The notes beneath the pieces are model-generated. The model did no database searches. It worked only from the letters and a program-made list of their open reading frames with translations, and had not been told where the DNA came from. Shown here piece by piece: positions 43,601-45,758 of a stretch of DNA of 64,000 nt. The translations under genes and the position numbers were made by a program. Each line of letters begins with the position of its first letter. Position 1 is the first letter of the stretch. The DNA lies in NCBI RefSeq assembly GCF_045679555.1, contig NC_092099.1, positions 12,786,076 through 12,850,075 on the forward strand. The letters run 5' to 3'. The DNA comes from Salvelinus alpinus. Lineage: Eukaryota > Chordata > Actinopteri > Salmoniformes > Salmonidae.

Positions 43601-44673
43601 CTTCCGTGTATTGATTTTAAGAAAGGCATTGATGTTCATGATTAGGTACACATTGGAGTAACGATACGCACCGCATCGATTATATGCAACTCAGGACACG
43701 CTAGATAAGCTGGGAATATCATCAACCGTGTGTAGTTAACTAGTGATTATGATTGTTTTTTATAAGATACATTTAATGCTAGCTAGCAACTTACCTTGGC
43801 TTACTGCATTCGCGTAACAGGCAGTCTCCTCGTGGAGTGCAATGAGAGGCAGGTGGTTAGAGCGTTGGACTAGTTAACTGTAAGGTTGCAAGATTGAATC
43901 CCCCGAGCTGACAAGGTGAAAATCTGTCGTTCTGCCCCTGAACGAGGCAGTTAAACCCACCGTTCCTAGGCCGTCATTGAAAATAAGAATGTGTTCTTAA
44001 CTGACTTGCCTAGTTAAATAAAGATTAAATAAAGGTGTAAAAAAAAATTTTTGCCCAAATTGTTATGAAAACTTGAAATCGGCCCTAATTAATCGGCCAT
44101 TCCGATTAATCGGTCGACCTCTACACCCAACCCTATATAGCCATGCAGCTTGAGTTTCGATACACATTGCCGGGCACATATTAAGCCTAGTCCTCGACTA
44201 AAAAGCTTTTTTTAATTGAGATTCTCTATTGATCTTGTTTTTTAGGACTAAGTTTAATCTGTGTCTGGGAAAGTGCCGAAAGAGTGTAAATTAGCTGTTA
44301 CTAGAATTTCAACCACAAATGACCCATAAATCAAACAAACACTGGACTTCGAAGTAGATATGTTCCTGCCTTTCACATAAACAGACCTGATTTAGTGTTG
44401 CTCCTCTCGTCTCCACAGCAGCAGGTGTACTACACCGAGGAGCCGAGCAGGCGGAACTACGACACCTACAGAATGTACCTGCAGTCTCCACACGGCTACG
44501 AGGAACCCTACGCGGAGGAAGTAGTTACCTTCCCCCCCACGGCAGACTACAGCTCTCAGTCGCATGGCCACGGACTCAAATCCACCACGAACTACGTGGA
44601 CTTTTACTCCACCACCCGGAGGCCTTCCTACAGGGCGGAGCAGTACCCAGGTTCGCCAGATTCCTGGGTATAG
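1202..44673 (+). CDS. ctnnd2: delta-catenin (catenin delta-2), 3' part of gene, 15 coding exons
   Basis: Joined exons 1202-1396, 14108-14318, 15797-15929, 20015-20228, 31759-31942, 33022-33139, 34321-34509, 35673-35846, 36356-36506, 39302-39494, 39875-39959, 40259-40376, 40922-41053, 42048-42121 and 44419-44673 total 2426 nt. They encode about 807 residues with matching phases and AG/GT borders throughout. I recognise the protein from memory of vertebrate CTNND2: [18 protein letters not shown], armadillo motifs such as [12 protein letters not shown] and [10 protein letters not shown], and the end YPGSPDSWV. Delta-catenin is a p120-family armadillo protein that binds the cadherin juxtamembrane region and, through its C-terminal PDZ ligand, synaptic scaffolds; it is chiefly neuronal. 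The human protein is about 1225 residues, so roughly the first 420, including the coiled coil, lie outside the window. No frameshift or stop is seen, so the gene looks functional. Which fish paralogue (a or b) it is cannot be decided here. Confidence 0.96.
1766..1866. repeat. TC / ACTC microsatellite
   Basis: About 30 bp of (TC)n pass into (TCAC)n/(ACTC)n tetranucleotide repeats. The Leu/Ser- and His/Ser-rich reading frame across it is an artefact of the repeat. Confidence 0.95.
2148..2220. repeat. Hairpin element, copy 4
   Basis: CCCCAAATGGCACCCTATT-TAGTGCGCTACTTTTGACC, with right arm AATTGTGTGCCATTTGGGACG. The left arm is well preserved and the right inner arm is decayed. Confidence 0.82.
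2221..3265. other. Intron sequence, mostly unique
   Basis: No exon or complete mobile element is seen. At 2873-2925 a short antisense L2-type LINE tail is recognisable (ACATTTTAGTCATTTAGCAG, then ATGCCCTTATCCAGAGCAAC), the complement of the standard fish L2 3' end. Confidence 0.5.
3681..5563 (+). mobile_element. hAT transposon inserted in the Tc1 copy
   Basis: It is flanked by a perfect 8-bp duplication GTCTACAG (3673-3680 and 5564-5571). The right terminus reads TTTGACTTTGACACCCCTG; the left (CATATATGTCAGAGTCAAGG) is a diverged inverted match. At 1883 bp it carries the C-terminal half of a transposase. The TSD fits the nnnTAnnn preference reported for Buster-type hAT elements. Confidence 0.9.
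3858..4991 (+). pseudogene. hAT transposase, N-terminally deleted (GTF2IRD2/Charlie-like)
   Basis: An uninterrupted frame covers the middle and C-terminal parts of a hAT transposase: [57 protein letters not shown], and the dimerisation region [34 protein letters not shown]. The family resemblance is to the Charlie8-derived domain of GTF2IRD2. The BED zinc finger and first catalytic Asp region are absent, the left end having been joined directly to the middle, so it is a deletion derivative and not autonomous. The frame stays open upstream to 3624 through Tc1 sequence, but that part is chance. Confidence 0.85.
5546..6470 (+). pseudogene. Tc1 transposase pseudogene
   Basis: After the hAT insertion the Tc1 coding sequence resumes with [38 protein letters not shown] (helix-turn-helix) and [20 protein letters not shown]. 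Near 5960 the frame is broken, and later pieces ([31 protein letters not shown]) lie in other frames with stops. Hence it is inactive. The N-terminus lies on the far side of the hAT insertion. Confidence 0.85.
6801..6856. repeat. (GT)n microsatellite
   Basis: About 28 uninterrupted GT dinucleotides, followed by shorter GT runs near 6869-6885 and 7030-7065. Confidence 0.97.
7611..8163 (+). pseudogene. LINE ORF1-like fragment (L1 ORF1p / transposase_22 fold)
   Basis: The frames encode [33 protein letters not shown] and then [20 protein letters not shown] and [16 protein letters not shown]. The pattern of a short RNA-binding (RRM-like) protein with GIPE, AHRI and FxxYxDKxxIL motifs is typical of ORF1 proteins in L1-like and other fish LINEs. 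One frameshift lies near 7905. Confidence 0.7.
8300..10214 (+). pseudogene. LINE endonuclease-reverse transcriptase remnants
   Basis: Broken frames at 8310-8560 (APE endonuclease: AETH, YRRDRN), 8597-8956 ([14 protein letters not shown]), 9320-9568, and 9608-9910 (RT entry: [36 protein letters not shown]). No complete catalytic core is present. Confidence 0.75.
10440..10725 (-). mobile_element. 5'-truncated antisense LINE tail
   Basis: ATCACATTTGATTTGTCACG, GAGATGCTTACGTCCCAACA and GGGGTACCAGTAGCGAGTCG are diverged matches to the 3' end of the antisense LINE at 23045-27895. It is a short dead copy inserted in the older sense LINE. Confidence 0.65.
10840..10935. repeat. Imperfect ~30-bp tandem repeat
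   Basis: GAACCGGAGGAAACTCC recurs about four times with variants (AACCAGAGGAAACTCCG, AACCGGAGAAAAATCCG). Similar GGAGGAAACT phrases recur at 13003-13015. Confidence 0.7.
10979..11948. repeat. 48-bp minisatellite, ~20 copies
   Basis: The unit contains CTTAGCTAACCCTTTACGGG followed by TGGTAGACTGTAACACATTA. Because 48 is a multiple of three and the unit lacks stops in one frame, a 315-residue frame (11008-11955) of 16-residue repeats stays open; I regard it as non-coding. Units differ by TATATC/TATACC and by a rarer AAGCATTTACGG..GGTTG type, which recurs eight units apart. Confidence 0.95.
12275..12685 (+). pseudogene. LINE ORF2 C-terminal region
   Basis: An open frame of 136 codons encodes a stretch ending [32 protein letters not shown] and [20 protein letters not shown]. 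This is the post-RT domain seen at the C-terminus of L2/CR1-type LINE proteins (the LPPYL...R motif followed by an aromatic W-N-L segment). Confidence 0.7.
13640..13815. repeat. Palindromic MITE-like element (second family)
   Basis: The left arm GGGGAGGACGGCTCATAATA..GGCTGG and right arm CCAGCC..ACGAGCCCGTCCTC are inverted, with ATGGAATGGCATCAAACACA and TTGATACCATTCCACCCATT inside. The outer ends are CCAGTGGAGGGTGCTG and AAGGTGCCACCAACC. Confidence 0.8.
13847..13955. repeat. Hairpin element, copy 5
   Basis: GTCTCAAATTGCACCCTATT..TACTTTTAACCAGAGCCCT, loop, GTAGTGCACTATAAAGG, GGTACGATTTGGGAC. It lies about 150 bp before the 14108 exon. Confidence 0.85.
14108..14318 (+). CDS. ctnnd2: ctnnd2 exon (pre-armadillo segment)
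   Basis: The acceptor TTTCCAG ends at 14107 and the donor AAG|GTAAGC follows 14318. The exon enters in phase 1 and leaves in phase 2. It encodes [12 protein letters not shown], a Tyr-rich stretch ([14 protein letters not shown]) and [18 protein letters not shown], which in CTNND2 immediately precedes the first armadillo repeat. A 12.7-kb repeat-filled intron separates it from the previous exon. Confidence 0.95.
14341..14486. repeat. Short interspersed element with GGGTCGTATTCAT termini
   Basis: It begins GGGTCGTATTCATGACTGCA and ends CTACTGAATATGACCC, an inverted terminal match. Inside are AGCAAAACGTTCTACAGC and CCCTCCCCGTTTCGG. Fragments of the same kind occur near 20930-21010 and 50204-50220. 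It is probably a MITE. Confidence 0.6.
14813..14901. repeat. Hairpin element, copy 6
   Basis: GCGTCCCAAATGACACCCTA..ATTGCACTACTTTTGTCA and ACTAGTGCACTATAAAGG..GAATAGGGTGCCATCTGGGA. The loop is very short. Confidence 0.88.
14902..15589. other. Intron sequence without recognised element
   Basis: Unique-looking sequence. The 60-75 codon frames here show no family resemblance. It leads into the polypyrimidine tract of the next acceptor. Confidence 0.5.
15590..15790. repeat. Polypyrimidine tract (TCTCTGTC-rich)
   Basis: About 200 bp of C/T-rich low complexity with CTGTCTCTCTGTCCCC phrases end directly at the 15797 acceptor. It probably serves as an over-long polypyrimidine tract. Ser/Leu/Pro-rich frames across it are artefacts. 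Confidence 0.85.
15797..15929 (+). CDS. ctnnd2: ctnnd2 exon (armadillo repeat 1)
   Basis: The acceptor is a long natural polypyrimidine run (15590-15796, TCTCTGTC-type) ending TTCCAG. The donor is GAG|GTACGT. It encodes [16 protein letters not shown], then [19 protein letters not shown], the start of the p120-family armadillo domain. It leaves in phase 0. Confidence 0.96.
16480..18235. repeat. Telomere-like minisatellite, 26/32-bp units, ~1.75 kb
   Basis: The unit CCCTAAACCTTTAACCTAAC plus CCATAG (26 bp) is mixed with longer units carrying an extra CCCTAA. The G-rich strand contains TTTAGGG and GGGTTAGG. Marker variants (CTAACTCTAACCC..AACCGAACCC) recur about 467 bp apart and a TTTAAACTAACCC variant about 335 bp apart, showing block duplications within the array. 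Confidence 0.95.
18360..19270 (-). mobile_element. 5'-truncated antisense LINE fragment
   Basis: It starts with TTTATTGGTCAAACAGTTCA, GTGCAGCGAAACGCTTACAG and ends with AGAAGCTGTTTATCAGTCTC, TCGGTCCCAGCTTTGATGCA. The middle holds local duplications (AGATATATTAGCATGAGCTT twice, near 18698 and 18791). It matches the 3' non-coding part of an abundant fish LINE lying antisense to ctnnd2. Confidence 0.75.
19362..19496. repeat. (AC)n and (TC)n compound microsatellite
   Basis: About 37 AC dinucleotides (19362-19436), then GTGTGTCTGTC, then (TC)n to 19496. Confidence 0.97.
20015..20228 (+). CDS. ctnnd2: ctnnd2 exon (armadillo repeats 2-3)
   Basis: The acceptor CTGCAG ends at 20014 and the donor ACAG|GTAAGAG follows 20228, next to a GT microsatellite. 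It encodes [20 protein letters not shown], then [19 protein letters not shown] and [20 protein letters not shown]. These are canonical armadillo helices. Phase is 0 in and 1 out. Confidence 0.96.
20229..20410. repeat. GT-rich microsatellite at intron start
   Basis: Imperfect (GT)n with TGTGCGCTTG phrases begins within 12 bases of the 20228 donor and extends with decreasing purity to about 20410. Confidence 0.9.
20760..20841. repeat. Hairpin element, copy 7 (right end lost)
   Basis: GTCCCATCTGGCACCCTGTT, CCCTATATAGAGCACTACTG, loop, AAGTAGTGCACTATGAAGGG. The terminal GGGTGCCATTTGGGAC arm is missing. Confidence 0.8.
20842..22990. other. Intron sequence, no gene recognised
   Basis: About 2.1 kb with no coding similarity. 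It includes a fragment at 20925-21040 (GTAGACACGAAATAGG..CGCTCTAGAAACGG) that resembles the 14341-14486 family. Small frames on either strand lack motifs. Confidence 0.5.
22991..23044. repeat. Hairpin element, copy 8, left part (split by LINE)
   Basis: GTCTCAAATGGCACCCAGAG, CTCTGGTAAAAAGTACTACA and CTGTGTAGGGAAT then stop where the LINE begins. The missing right arm (AGTGCCATTTGGGAT) reappears at 27906-27920. Confidence 0.8.
23304..24905 (-). mobile_element. Tc1-like transposon (TIR CAGTGGGGCAAAAAAGTATT)
   Basis: Perfect-looking long terminal inverted repeats start CAGTGGGGCAAAAAAGTATT and end in the complement at 24905. TA dinucleotides flank at 23302-23303 and 24906-24907. It is 1602 bp, the full length of a fish Tc1. 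The transposase is on the minus strand. It is inserted in the 3' region of the antisense LINE and so is younger than that LINE. Confidence 0.95.
23518..24540 (-). pseudogene. Tc1 transposase with one nonsense codon
   Basis: It starts [20 protein letters not shown] with two helix-turn-helix motifs ([36 protein letters not shown]). The DDE catalytic motifs are visible: [16 protein letters not shown] and DLNPIEN. The full length is 340 residues, usual for Tc1. The only frame break I see is a TAA at plus-strand 24067-24069, right after WSDETKI; the frame then resumes unchanged. The NPIEN motif is followed by IG where Tc1 proteins normally have LW, so a conserved Trp has become Gly. It is inactive as it stands but a fairly young copy. 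Confidence 0.93.
25006..27720 (-). pseudogene. LINE endonuclease-reverse transcriptase, broken frames
   Basis: Reading 5' to 3' on the minus strand: endonuclease end ([20 protein letters not shown], 26272-27087), the RT entry block ([20 protein letters not shown] and [19 protein letters not shown], 25931-26182), the RT core with FADDT and [20 protein letters not shown] (25481-25909), then [20 protein letters not shown] (25272-25481) and a C-terminal piece in another frame ending at 25006. The catalytic Asp pair is kept, but several stops and frameshifts separate the parts. Confidence 0.85.
27906..27920. repeat. Hairpin element, copy 8, right end
   Basis: AGTGCCATTTGGGAT is the missing outer arm of the copy begun at 22991. 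Confidence 0.75.
27921..28984. other. Intron sequence, no gene or known repeat
   Basis: GC-richer than its neighbours, with a short CA run at 28284-28298. No exon-like conserved frame is found. Confidence 0.5.
28985..29072. repeat. Hairpin element, copy 9
   Basis: GCGTCCCCGAATGGCAGTGG, CACCCTATTTCATATGG, GGTCAAAAGTAGTGCACTAC, ATAGGGAATAGGGTGTTATT. The left inner arm is missing, so the fold is asymmetric. Confidence 0.82.
29586..29640. repeat. (AC)n microsatellite
   Basis: About 24 AC units with one interruption near the end. The rest of 29073-30520 shows no recognised element beyond short CA/CT runs. Confidence 0.97.
30523..30850. repeat. Possible truncated hAT-like or other interspersed repeat
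   Basis: It begins CAGTGTTTCCCCTATATTAA, a typical hAT-like terminus, followed by TGCCGCTGCTAAACCGTTGC and a sequence I recall as dispersed in fish genomes. No matching right end or target duplication is found. Confidence 0.4.
30965..31136. repeat. Hairpin element, copy 10, with duplicated right arm
   Basis: A complete hairpin (GCATCCCAAATGGCACCCTA..ATAGGGAATAAGGTGCCAT) is followed by a second right arm: GTTCAAAAGTATCGCACTAC, ATAGGGAACAGGGTCCCAT. Confidence 0.88.
31137..31758. other. Intron sequence with a short GT run
   Basis: Unique-looking sequence with (GT)n at 31585-31612. The end (CCTCCGTCTTCTCTGCAG) is the acceptor of the next exon. Confidence 0.5.
31759..31942 (+). CDS. ctnnd2: ctnnd2 exon (armadillo domain)
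   Basis: The acceptor CTCTGCAG ends at 31758 and the donor GAG|GTAACG follows 31942. It encodes [20 protein letters not shown], a loop with [15 protein letters not shown], and [12 protein letters not shown]. It follows an 11.5-kb intron that holds the nested LINE/Tc1 insertion. Confidence 0.95.
32445..32556. repeat. Hairpin element, copy 11
   Basis: GCGTCCCAAATGGCAACCTA..AACTACTTTTGGCCAG, loop, CTAGTCGAAAGTCCTGCACG, GAGGTTGCCGTTAGGGACG. Arms are diverged by several substitutions each. Confidence 0.84.
32787..32894. repeat. Hairpin element, copy 12
   Basis: GTCGCAAATACTACCCTATT, ATAGTGCACTACCTTAAACC, loop with CTTATGGGCCC, GAAAGTAGTGCACTGAGTAG, GAATAGGGTAGAATTTGGGA. It lies about 125 bp before the 33022 exon. 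Confidence 0.87.
33022..33139 (+). CDS. ctnnd2: ctnnd2 exon (armadillo domain)
   Basis: The acceptor TTTTTAAAG ends at 33021 and the donor AAG|GTCTGT follows 33139. It encodes [20 protein letters not shown], then [16 protein letters not shown]. Phase is 2 in and 0 out. Confidence 0.95.
33471..33564. repeat. Hairpin element, copy 13
   Basis: CTGTCCTATATAGTGCACTA, CTTTTGACCAGTGCG, GGGTCAAGAAAGGTGCACTA, TAGGGTGCTATTTGGGATA. The left outer arm is shortened. Confidence 0.82.
33893..34262. repeat. 19-bp minisatellite, ~19 copies
   Basis: The unit CTATAGAAACATATCAAAC has variants TTAAAC and CTGTAG. The array ends about 58 bp before the 34321 acceptor, so it lies where the branch point is normally sought. 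Confidence 0.95.
34321..34509 (+). CDS. ctnnd2: ctnnd2 exon (armadillo repeat and basic insert)
   Basis: The acceptor is a CT run ending CTAG at 34320; the donor is CAG|GTGAGC. The exon is a whole number of codons (63). It encodes [20 protein letters not shown] followed by an acidic/Ser stretch and the basic cluster [14 protein letters not shown]. That lysine-rich insert between armadillo repeats is typical of the p120 family and could act as a nuclear-localisation or lipid-binding patch (inference). The 19-bp minisatellite ends only about 60 bp upstream of this acceptor. Confidence 0.95.
34537..34641. repeat. Hairpin element, copy 14
   Basis: GCATCTCAAATGGCAACCCT, CCTATGTAGTGCACCC, TTGGTCAAAAGTAGTGCACT, GGGTGCCATTTGGGGACG. 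It begins 28 bp past the 34509 donor. Confidence 0.86.
35181..35308. repeat. Palindromic MITE-like element (third family)
   Basis: The left arm GCGTCTCAGAGTAGGAGTGC + TGATCTAGGATCAG and the right arm CTGATCCTAGATCAGCA + CTCCTACTCTGAGACAC are nearly perfect complements, with a 55-bp loop. A decayed relative may lie at 49598-49645 (AGAGTAGGAGTGC..CTACTCTGAGATG). Confidence 0.88.
35330..35635. repeat. Interspersed element with internal inverted repeats
   Basis: CCGTGGTATATACAGTGTAC, TGTGGTATATGGCCAATATA, CCACGGCTAAGGGCTGTATC and the inverted AACAGCCCTTAGCCATGGTA, TATTGGCCATAAACCA form a foldable module. I recall similar elements in many salmonid introns; the borders are approximate. Confidence 0.6.
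35673..35846 (+). CDS. ctnnd2: ctnnd2 exon (armadillo domain)
   Basis: The acceptor TTCTCAG ends at 35672 and the donor AAG|GTATGG follows 35846. The length is 58 whole codons. It encodes [20 protein letters not shown], then [20 protein letters not shown] and [10 protein letters not shown], a strongly conserved armadillo segment. Confidence 0.96.
36272..36290. repeat. (AT)n microsatellite
   Basis: About nine AT units in the intron before the 36356 exon. Confidence 0.9.
36356..36506 (+). CDS. ctnnd2: ctnnd2 exon (armadillo domain)
   Basis: The acceptor TACTAG ends at 36355 and the donor ATAG|GTGAGG follows 36506. It encodes [20 protein letters not shown], then [20 protein letters not shown] and [10 protein letters not shown]. 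It leaves in phase 1. The 24-bp minisatellite starts about 55 bp past this donor. Confidence 0.96.
36560..37136. repeat. 24-bp minisatellite, ~24 copies
   Basis: The unit GGATAGGTGTTTAACGTATC + AGAT has variants TTTC for TATC and CGGAT for CAGAT. It starts about 55 bp past the 36506 donor. The 24-bp period keeps a 193-codon frame (36583-37164) open; this is a repeat artefact, not a gene. Confidence 0.95.
37318..38506. mobile_element. Tc1/mariner-like non-autonomous element, split by a hAT element
   Basis: The termini CACTGAGTGTACAAAACATT (left) and TTTTGTACACTCAGTG (right) are inverted. TA flanks both ends (37316-37317, 38507-38508). No transposase is recognised. Without the nested 654-bp hAT copy it is about 530 bp. 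Confidence 0.88.
37807..38460. mobile_element. Non-autonomous hAT element nested in the previous element
   Basis: It is flanked by the perfect 8-bp duplication GTCTATGT (37799-37806 and 38461-38468). The left end is CCGGGATGGGCAACT and the right end AGTTGCCCATCCCTG. The TSD fits nnnTAnnn, as for the hAT copy at 3681. The interior has repeated TTTTGCCATGGGG-type phrases and no coding frame. Confidence 0.92.
38510..39301. other. Intron sequence, no element recognised
   Basis: Unique-looking sequence ending in a C/T-rich acceptor tract (CCCTCCCTCCCTCCCTTCCAG). Confidence 0.5.
39302..39494 (+). CDS. ctnnd2: ctnnd2 exon (armadillo domain)
   Basis: The acceptor CCTTCCAG ends at 39301 and the donor GAG|GTGAGA follows 39494. 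It encodes [16 protein letters not shown], then [20 protein letters not shown] and [20 protein letters not shown]. Compared with my memory of the human protein, the loop after LPGGN is about two residues shorter. Confidence 0.96.
39533..39638. repeat. Hairpin element, copy 15
   Basis: GCGTCGCAAATGGCACCCTA, TTATAGTGCACTACTTTTCA, loop, TTACTATATAGGGGATAGGG, GTGCCATTCGGGATGC. It lies 38 bp past the 39494 donor. Confidence 0.87.
39875..39959 (+). CDS. ctnnd2: ctnnd2 exon (last armadillo repeat)
   Basis: The acceptor CCGCAAAG ends at 39874 and the donor AAG|GTAAGG follows 39959. It encodes [20 protein letters not shown], then DLRTIYKK. This small 85-nt exon is phase 2 in and 0 out and matches the end of the CTNND2 armadillo domain. 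Confidence 0.95.
40010..40200. repeat. Palindromic MITE-like element (fourth family)
   Basis: CGTCCCAATTATCTCTCCTT, GTGTGCACTTGTTCACTTCC at the left pair with GGGAAGTAGTGAACAAGTGT, AGGAGATATTATTGGGACG at the right. It fills most of the 299-bp intron between the 39959 donor and the 40259 acceptor. Confidence 0.88.
40259..40376 (+). CDS. ctnnd2: ctnnd2 exon (C-terminal tail)
   Basis: The acceptor GCCTTTAG ends at 40258 and the donor TCAG|GTCAGC follows 40376. It encodes [20 protein letters not shown], then [10 protein letters not shown] and ISPVNQS. It leaves in phase 1, which fits only an acceptor that restores the downstream frame. Confidence 0.94.
40414..40624. repeat. Hairpin element, copy 16, with nested insertion
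   Basis: The outer arms GCGTCCCAAATGGCACCCTA and GGAGCCATTTGGGACG are kept, with AGTGCACTATTTTTCACCAG inside. About 105 bp (40439-40543) interrupts the left arm. That insert carries its own inverted repeat, GGTCCACATTT/AAATGTGGACC, and ends CAGTTTTT/AAACACTG. Confidence 0.85.
40667..40928. repeat. ctnnd2: 44-bp tandem repeat of the intron 3' end and exon start (six splice acceptors)
   Basis: The unit TCATCCTTCTTACCTCCGTG, TTCTGTTGTCCACAG, CTGGTAGTT is present about six times, identical by eye. It puts TCCACAG|CTGGTAGT acceptors at 40701, 40745, 40789, 40833, 40877 and 40921. Only the last runs on into the conserved exon. The unit is not a multiple of three, so using the nearest upstream acceptor shifts the frame. 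Confidence 0.95.
40922..41053 (+). CDS. ctnnd2: ctnnd2 exon (C-terminal tail) preceded by duplicated acceptors
   Basis: The last of six identical acceptors (TCCACAG ending at 40921) gives an exon reading [20 protein letters not shown], then [19 protein letters not shown]. It matches the CTNND2 tail (GIRDPRSEYDRT and YYNSQGD in human, from memory). The donor is ACAG|GTAAGC. Only this acceptor, or one three units upstream, keeps the frame; the latter path meets an in-frame stop, so 40922 is the chosen start. Confidence 0.93.
41054..41501. other. Intron sequence, no element recognised
   Basis: Unique-looking sequence; nothing coding. Confidence 0.45.
41502..41605. repeat. Hairpin element, copy 17 (near perfect)
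   Basis: CTTCCCAAATGGCACCCTGT, CCCTATGTAGTGCACTACTT, TTTGACCAGAG-CCCTGGTCAAA, AGTAGTGCACTGCATAGGGA, ATAGGGTGCCATTTGGGACG. With almost no loop, the whole 104 bp can fold on itself. Confidence 0.93.
42048..42121 (+). CDS. ctnnd2: ctnnd2 exon (C-terminal tail)
   Basis: The acceptor CTGCCAG ends at 42047 and the donor ACAG|GTAAAT follows 42121. It encodes [20 protein letters not shown], then RRTQ. The SYSSP(T/A)RE motif is conserved in CTNND2 tails. A 21-bp minisatellite begins about 40 bp past the donor. Confidence 0.93.
42158..42260. repeat. 21-bp minisatellite, ~5 copies
   Basis: CATCCATCTCCATCTAGGAG + A is repeated from about 37 bp past the 42121 donor. Confidence 0.93.
42886..43085 (-). 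mobile_element. tRNA-derived SINE-like segment, minus strand
   Basis: On the minus strand a box A-like TGGCTAGCTAG and box B-like GGTTCGAGCCC are in the right order. The copy reads to GTAACAGTATAGCTTCC on the plus strand. A second copy lies at 52968-53195. Confidence 0.7.
43830..44040 (+). mobile_element. tRNA-derived SINE, plus strand
   Basis: Box A TGGTTAGAGCG (43854-43864) and box B AGATTGAATCC (43891-43901) are spaced as in tRNA genes. A conserved body (CCTAGGCCGTCATTGAAAAT) and an L2-like tail ACTTGCCTAGTTAAATAAAG follow, then A-rich sequence. Confidence 0.85.
44419..44673 (+). CDS. ctnnd2: ctnnd2 last coding exon with PDZ-binding C-terminus
   Basis: The acceptor is CTCCACAG|CAGCAG, and the exon is 84 codons plus TAG. 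It encodes [31 protein letters not shown], then [20 protein letters not shown] and [12 protein letters not shown]. The terminal DSWV is the class I/III-like PDZ ligand used by delta-catenin to bind scaffold proteins (family knowledge). The repeated CAG leaves the exact acceptor ambiguous by one or two glutamines. Confidence 0.96.
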   Translation, partial: QQVYYTEEPSRRNYDTYRMYLQSPHGYEEPYAEEVVTFPPTADYSSQSHGHGLKSTTNYVDFYSTTRRPSYRAEQYPGSPDSWV

Positions 44674-45365
44674 GGACTTCTTCTTTGGAGCCCATCTGAT
44701 GAACTCGACCATGAACTTTTATTTGTGTGTTTGTTTAAAAAAAAAAGTGAATCTGAATGTGGGGGAGGAAGTGATGGCAGATGGAGAAACAGAACGTTAA
44801 GCCAAAGAAAGAAGGAAATCAAGGAATGTGGTTGTTGTTTTAAACGAAGAGAGGGAATCATGCAGTGGTGTGTTTGGGGAATGGTCGGCGTTTGGACATC
44901 ATTGTGAGCGACGTTCTGCTCGGTCTAGATGTTAGTTTTTATTTTGGAAACCCGTTGCTGTGGTAGCATGGTGAAGGTGTGGGATATGTGACGGAAGGTT
45001 TGAGTCAGATGGGGAATGTGTATGTGTATGTCTGTAGGCTAAAATGGATCATGAACTCATATCTGTAAAAAAAAATTAAAAAATAAAGTAATCTAAAGAT
45101 GTTAGTTTGTACAGAGGGATCACATTGTATTTGTTCTTAATGTTGAGATTGTGTATGCCATGGAGTGTTGTACATTTCCGTCATTTAATTGTAAATACAG
45201 AAAAAATGCCACCTGGTTTACGCTCATCAGCACTGGTAAAGACTTGTGCCATGTCAAATCTATATTATAGATCTATAAATACAGTATATGAAGAAGGAAA
45301 GAGAGGTGGGAAAAGATTACATCATAACACAAACTTGCAAAGTTAATAAAAGTTGACTTTTGTTT
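44674..45365 (+). other. ctnnd2: ctnnd2 3' untranslated region with polyadenylation signals
   Basis: AT-rich non-coding sequence follows the stop. AATAAA hexamers occur at 45082-45087 and 45345-45350, and another at about 45494. The second is followed within 30 bases by a T-rich stretch, so a transcript end near 45370 is likely (inference). No repeat family is recognised inside it. Confidence 0.6.
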
Positions 45366-45597
45366 TTTCAATGAATTGTGGAATTGCAGACATTTTTGTG
45401 ACTTTGCAGATATTCTCTTTATTTTTCCATTTTCTGTGCTGGACCTTTCATGGGATGGTTCACTGCCATTTTCTTTGCACACCAACCAACAGAAATAAAT
45501 GTGAACGTTTGGTCCATGAAGAGCTCTACAACTCCTCCCTTCTGTTGCTCATACTCCCGTCGTTGCATGCATAATGTAGAAAATGAAGGCAACTGTT

Positions 45598-45758
45598 GCA
45601 TCCCAAGTGCCACTCTATTCCCTACATAGTGCACTTCTTTTGACCACGGTCCCCAAATGGCACCCTATTCCCTATATAGTGCAATACTTTTGACCAGAGA
45701 CCTATGGGCCCTGGTCAAAAGTAGTGCACTATATAGGGAGTAGGGTGCCATTTGGGAA
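45598..45758. repeat. Hairpin element, copy 18, with duplicated left arm
   Basis: A first left arm (GCATCCCAAGTGCCACTCTA..GTGCACTTCTTTTGACC) is followed by a complete hairpin (CCCCAAATGGCACCCTATTC .. GTAGGGTGCCATTTGGGAA). It lies between ctnnd2 and dap. Confidence 0.92.

Larger units (their letters stand above)
42416..44123. mobile_element. Non-autonomous hAT-like element, 1.7 kb, containing SINE-like segments
   Basis: The termini TAGAGATCAACCGATTA (left) and TAATCGGTCGACCTCTA (right) are inverted. A perfect 8-bp duplication CACCCAAC flanks at 42408-42415 and 44124-44131. Subterminal repeats of CCGATT/AATCGG are frequent. No transposase is present. It fills most of the last ctnnd2 intron. 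Confidence 0.9.
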
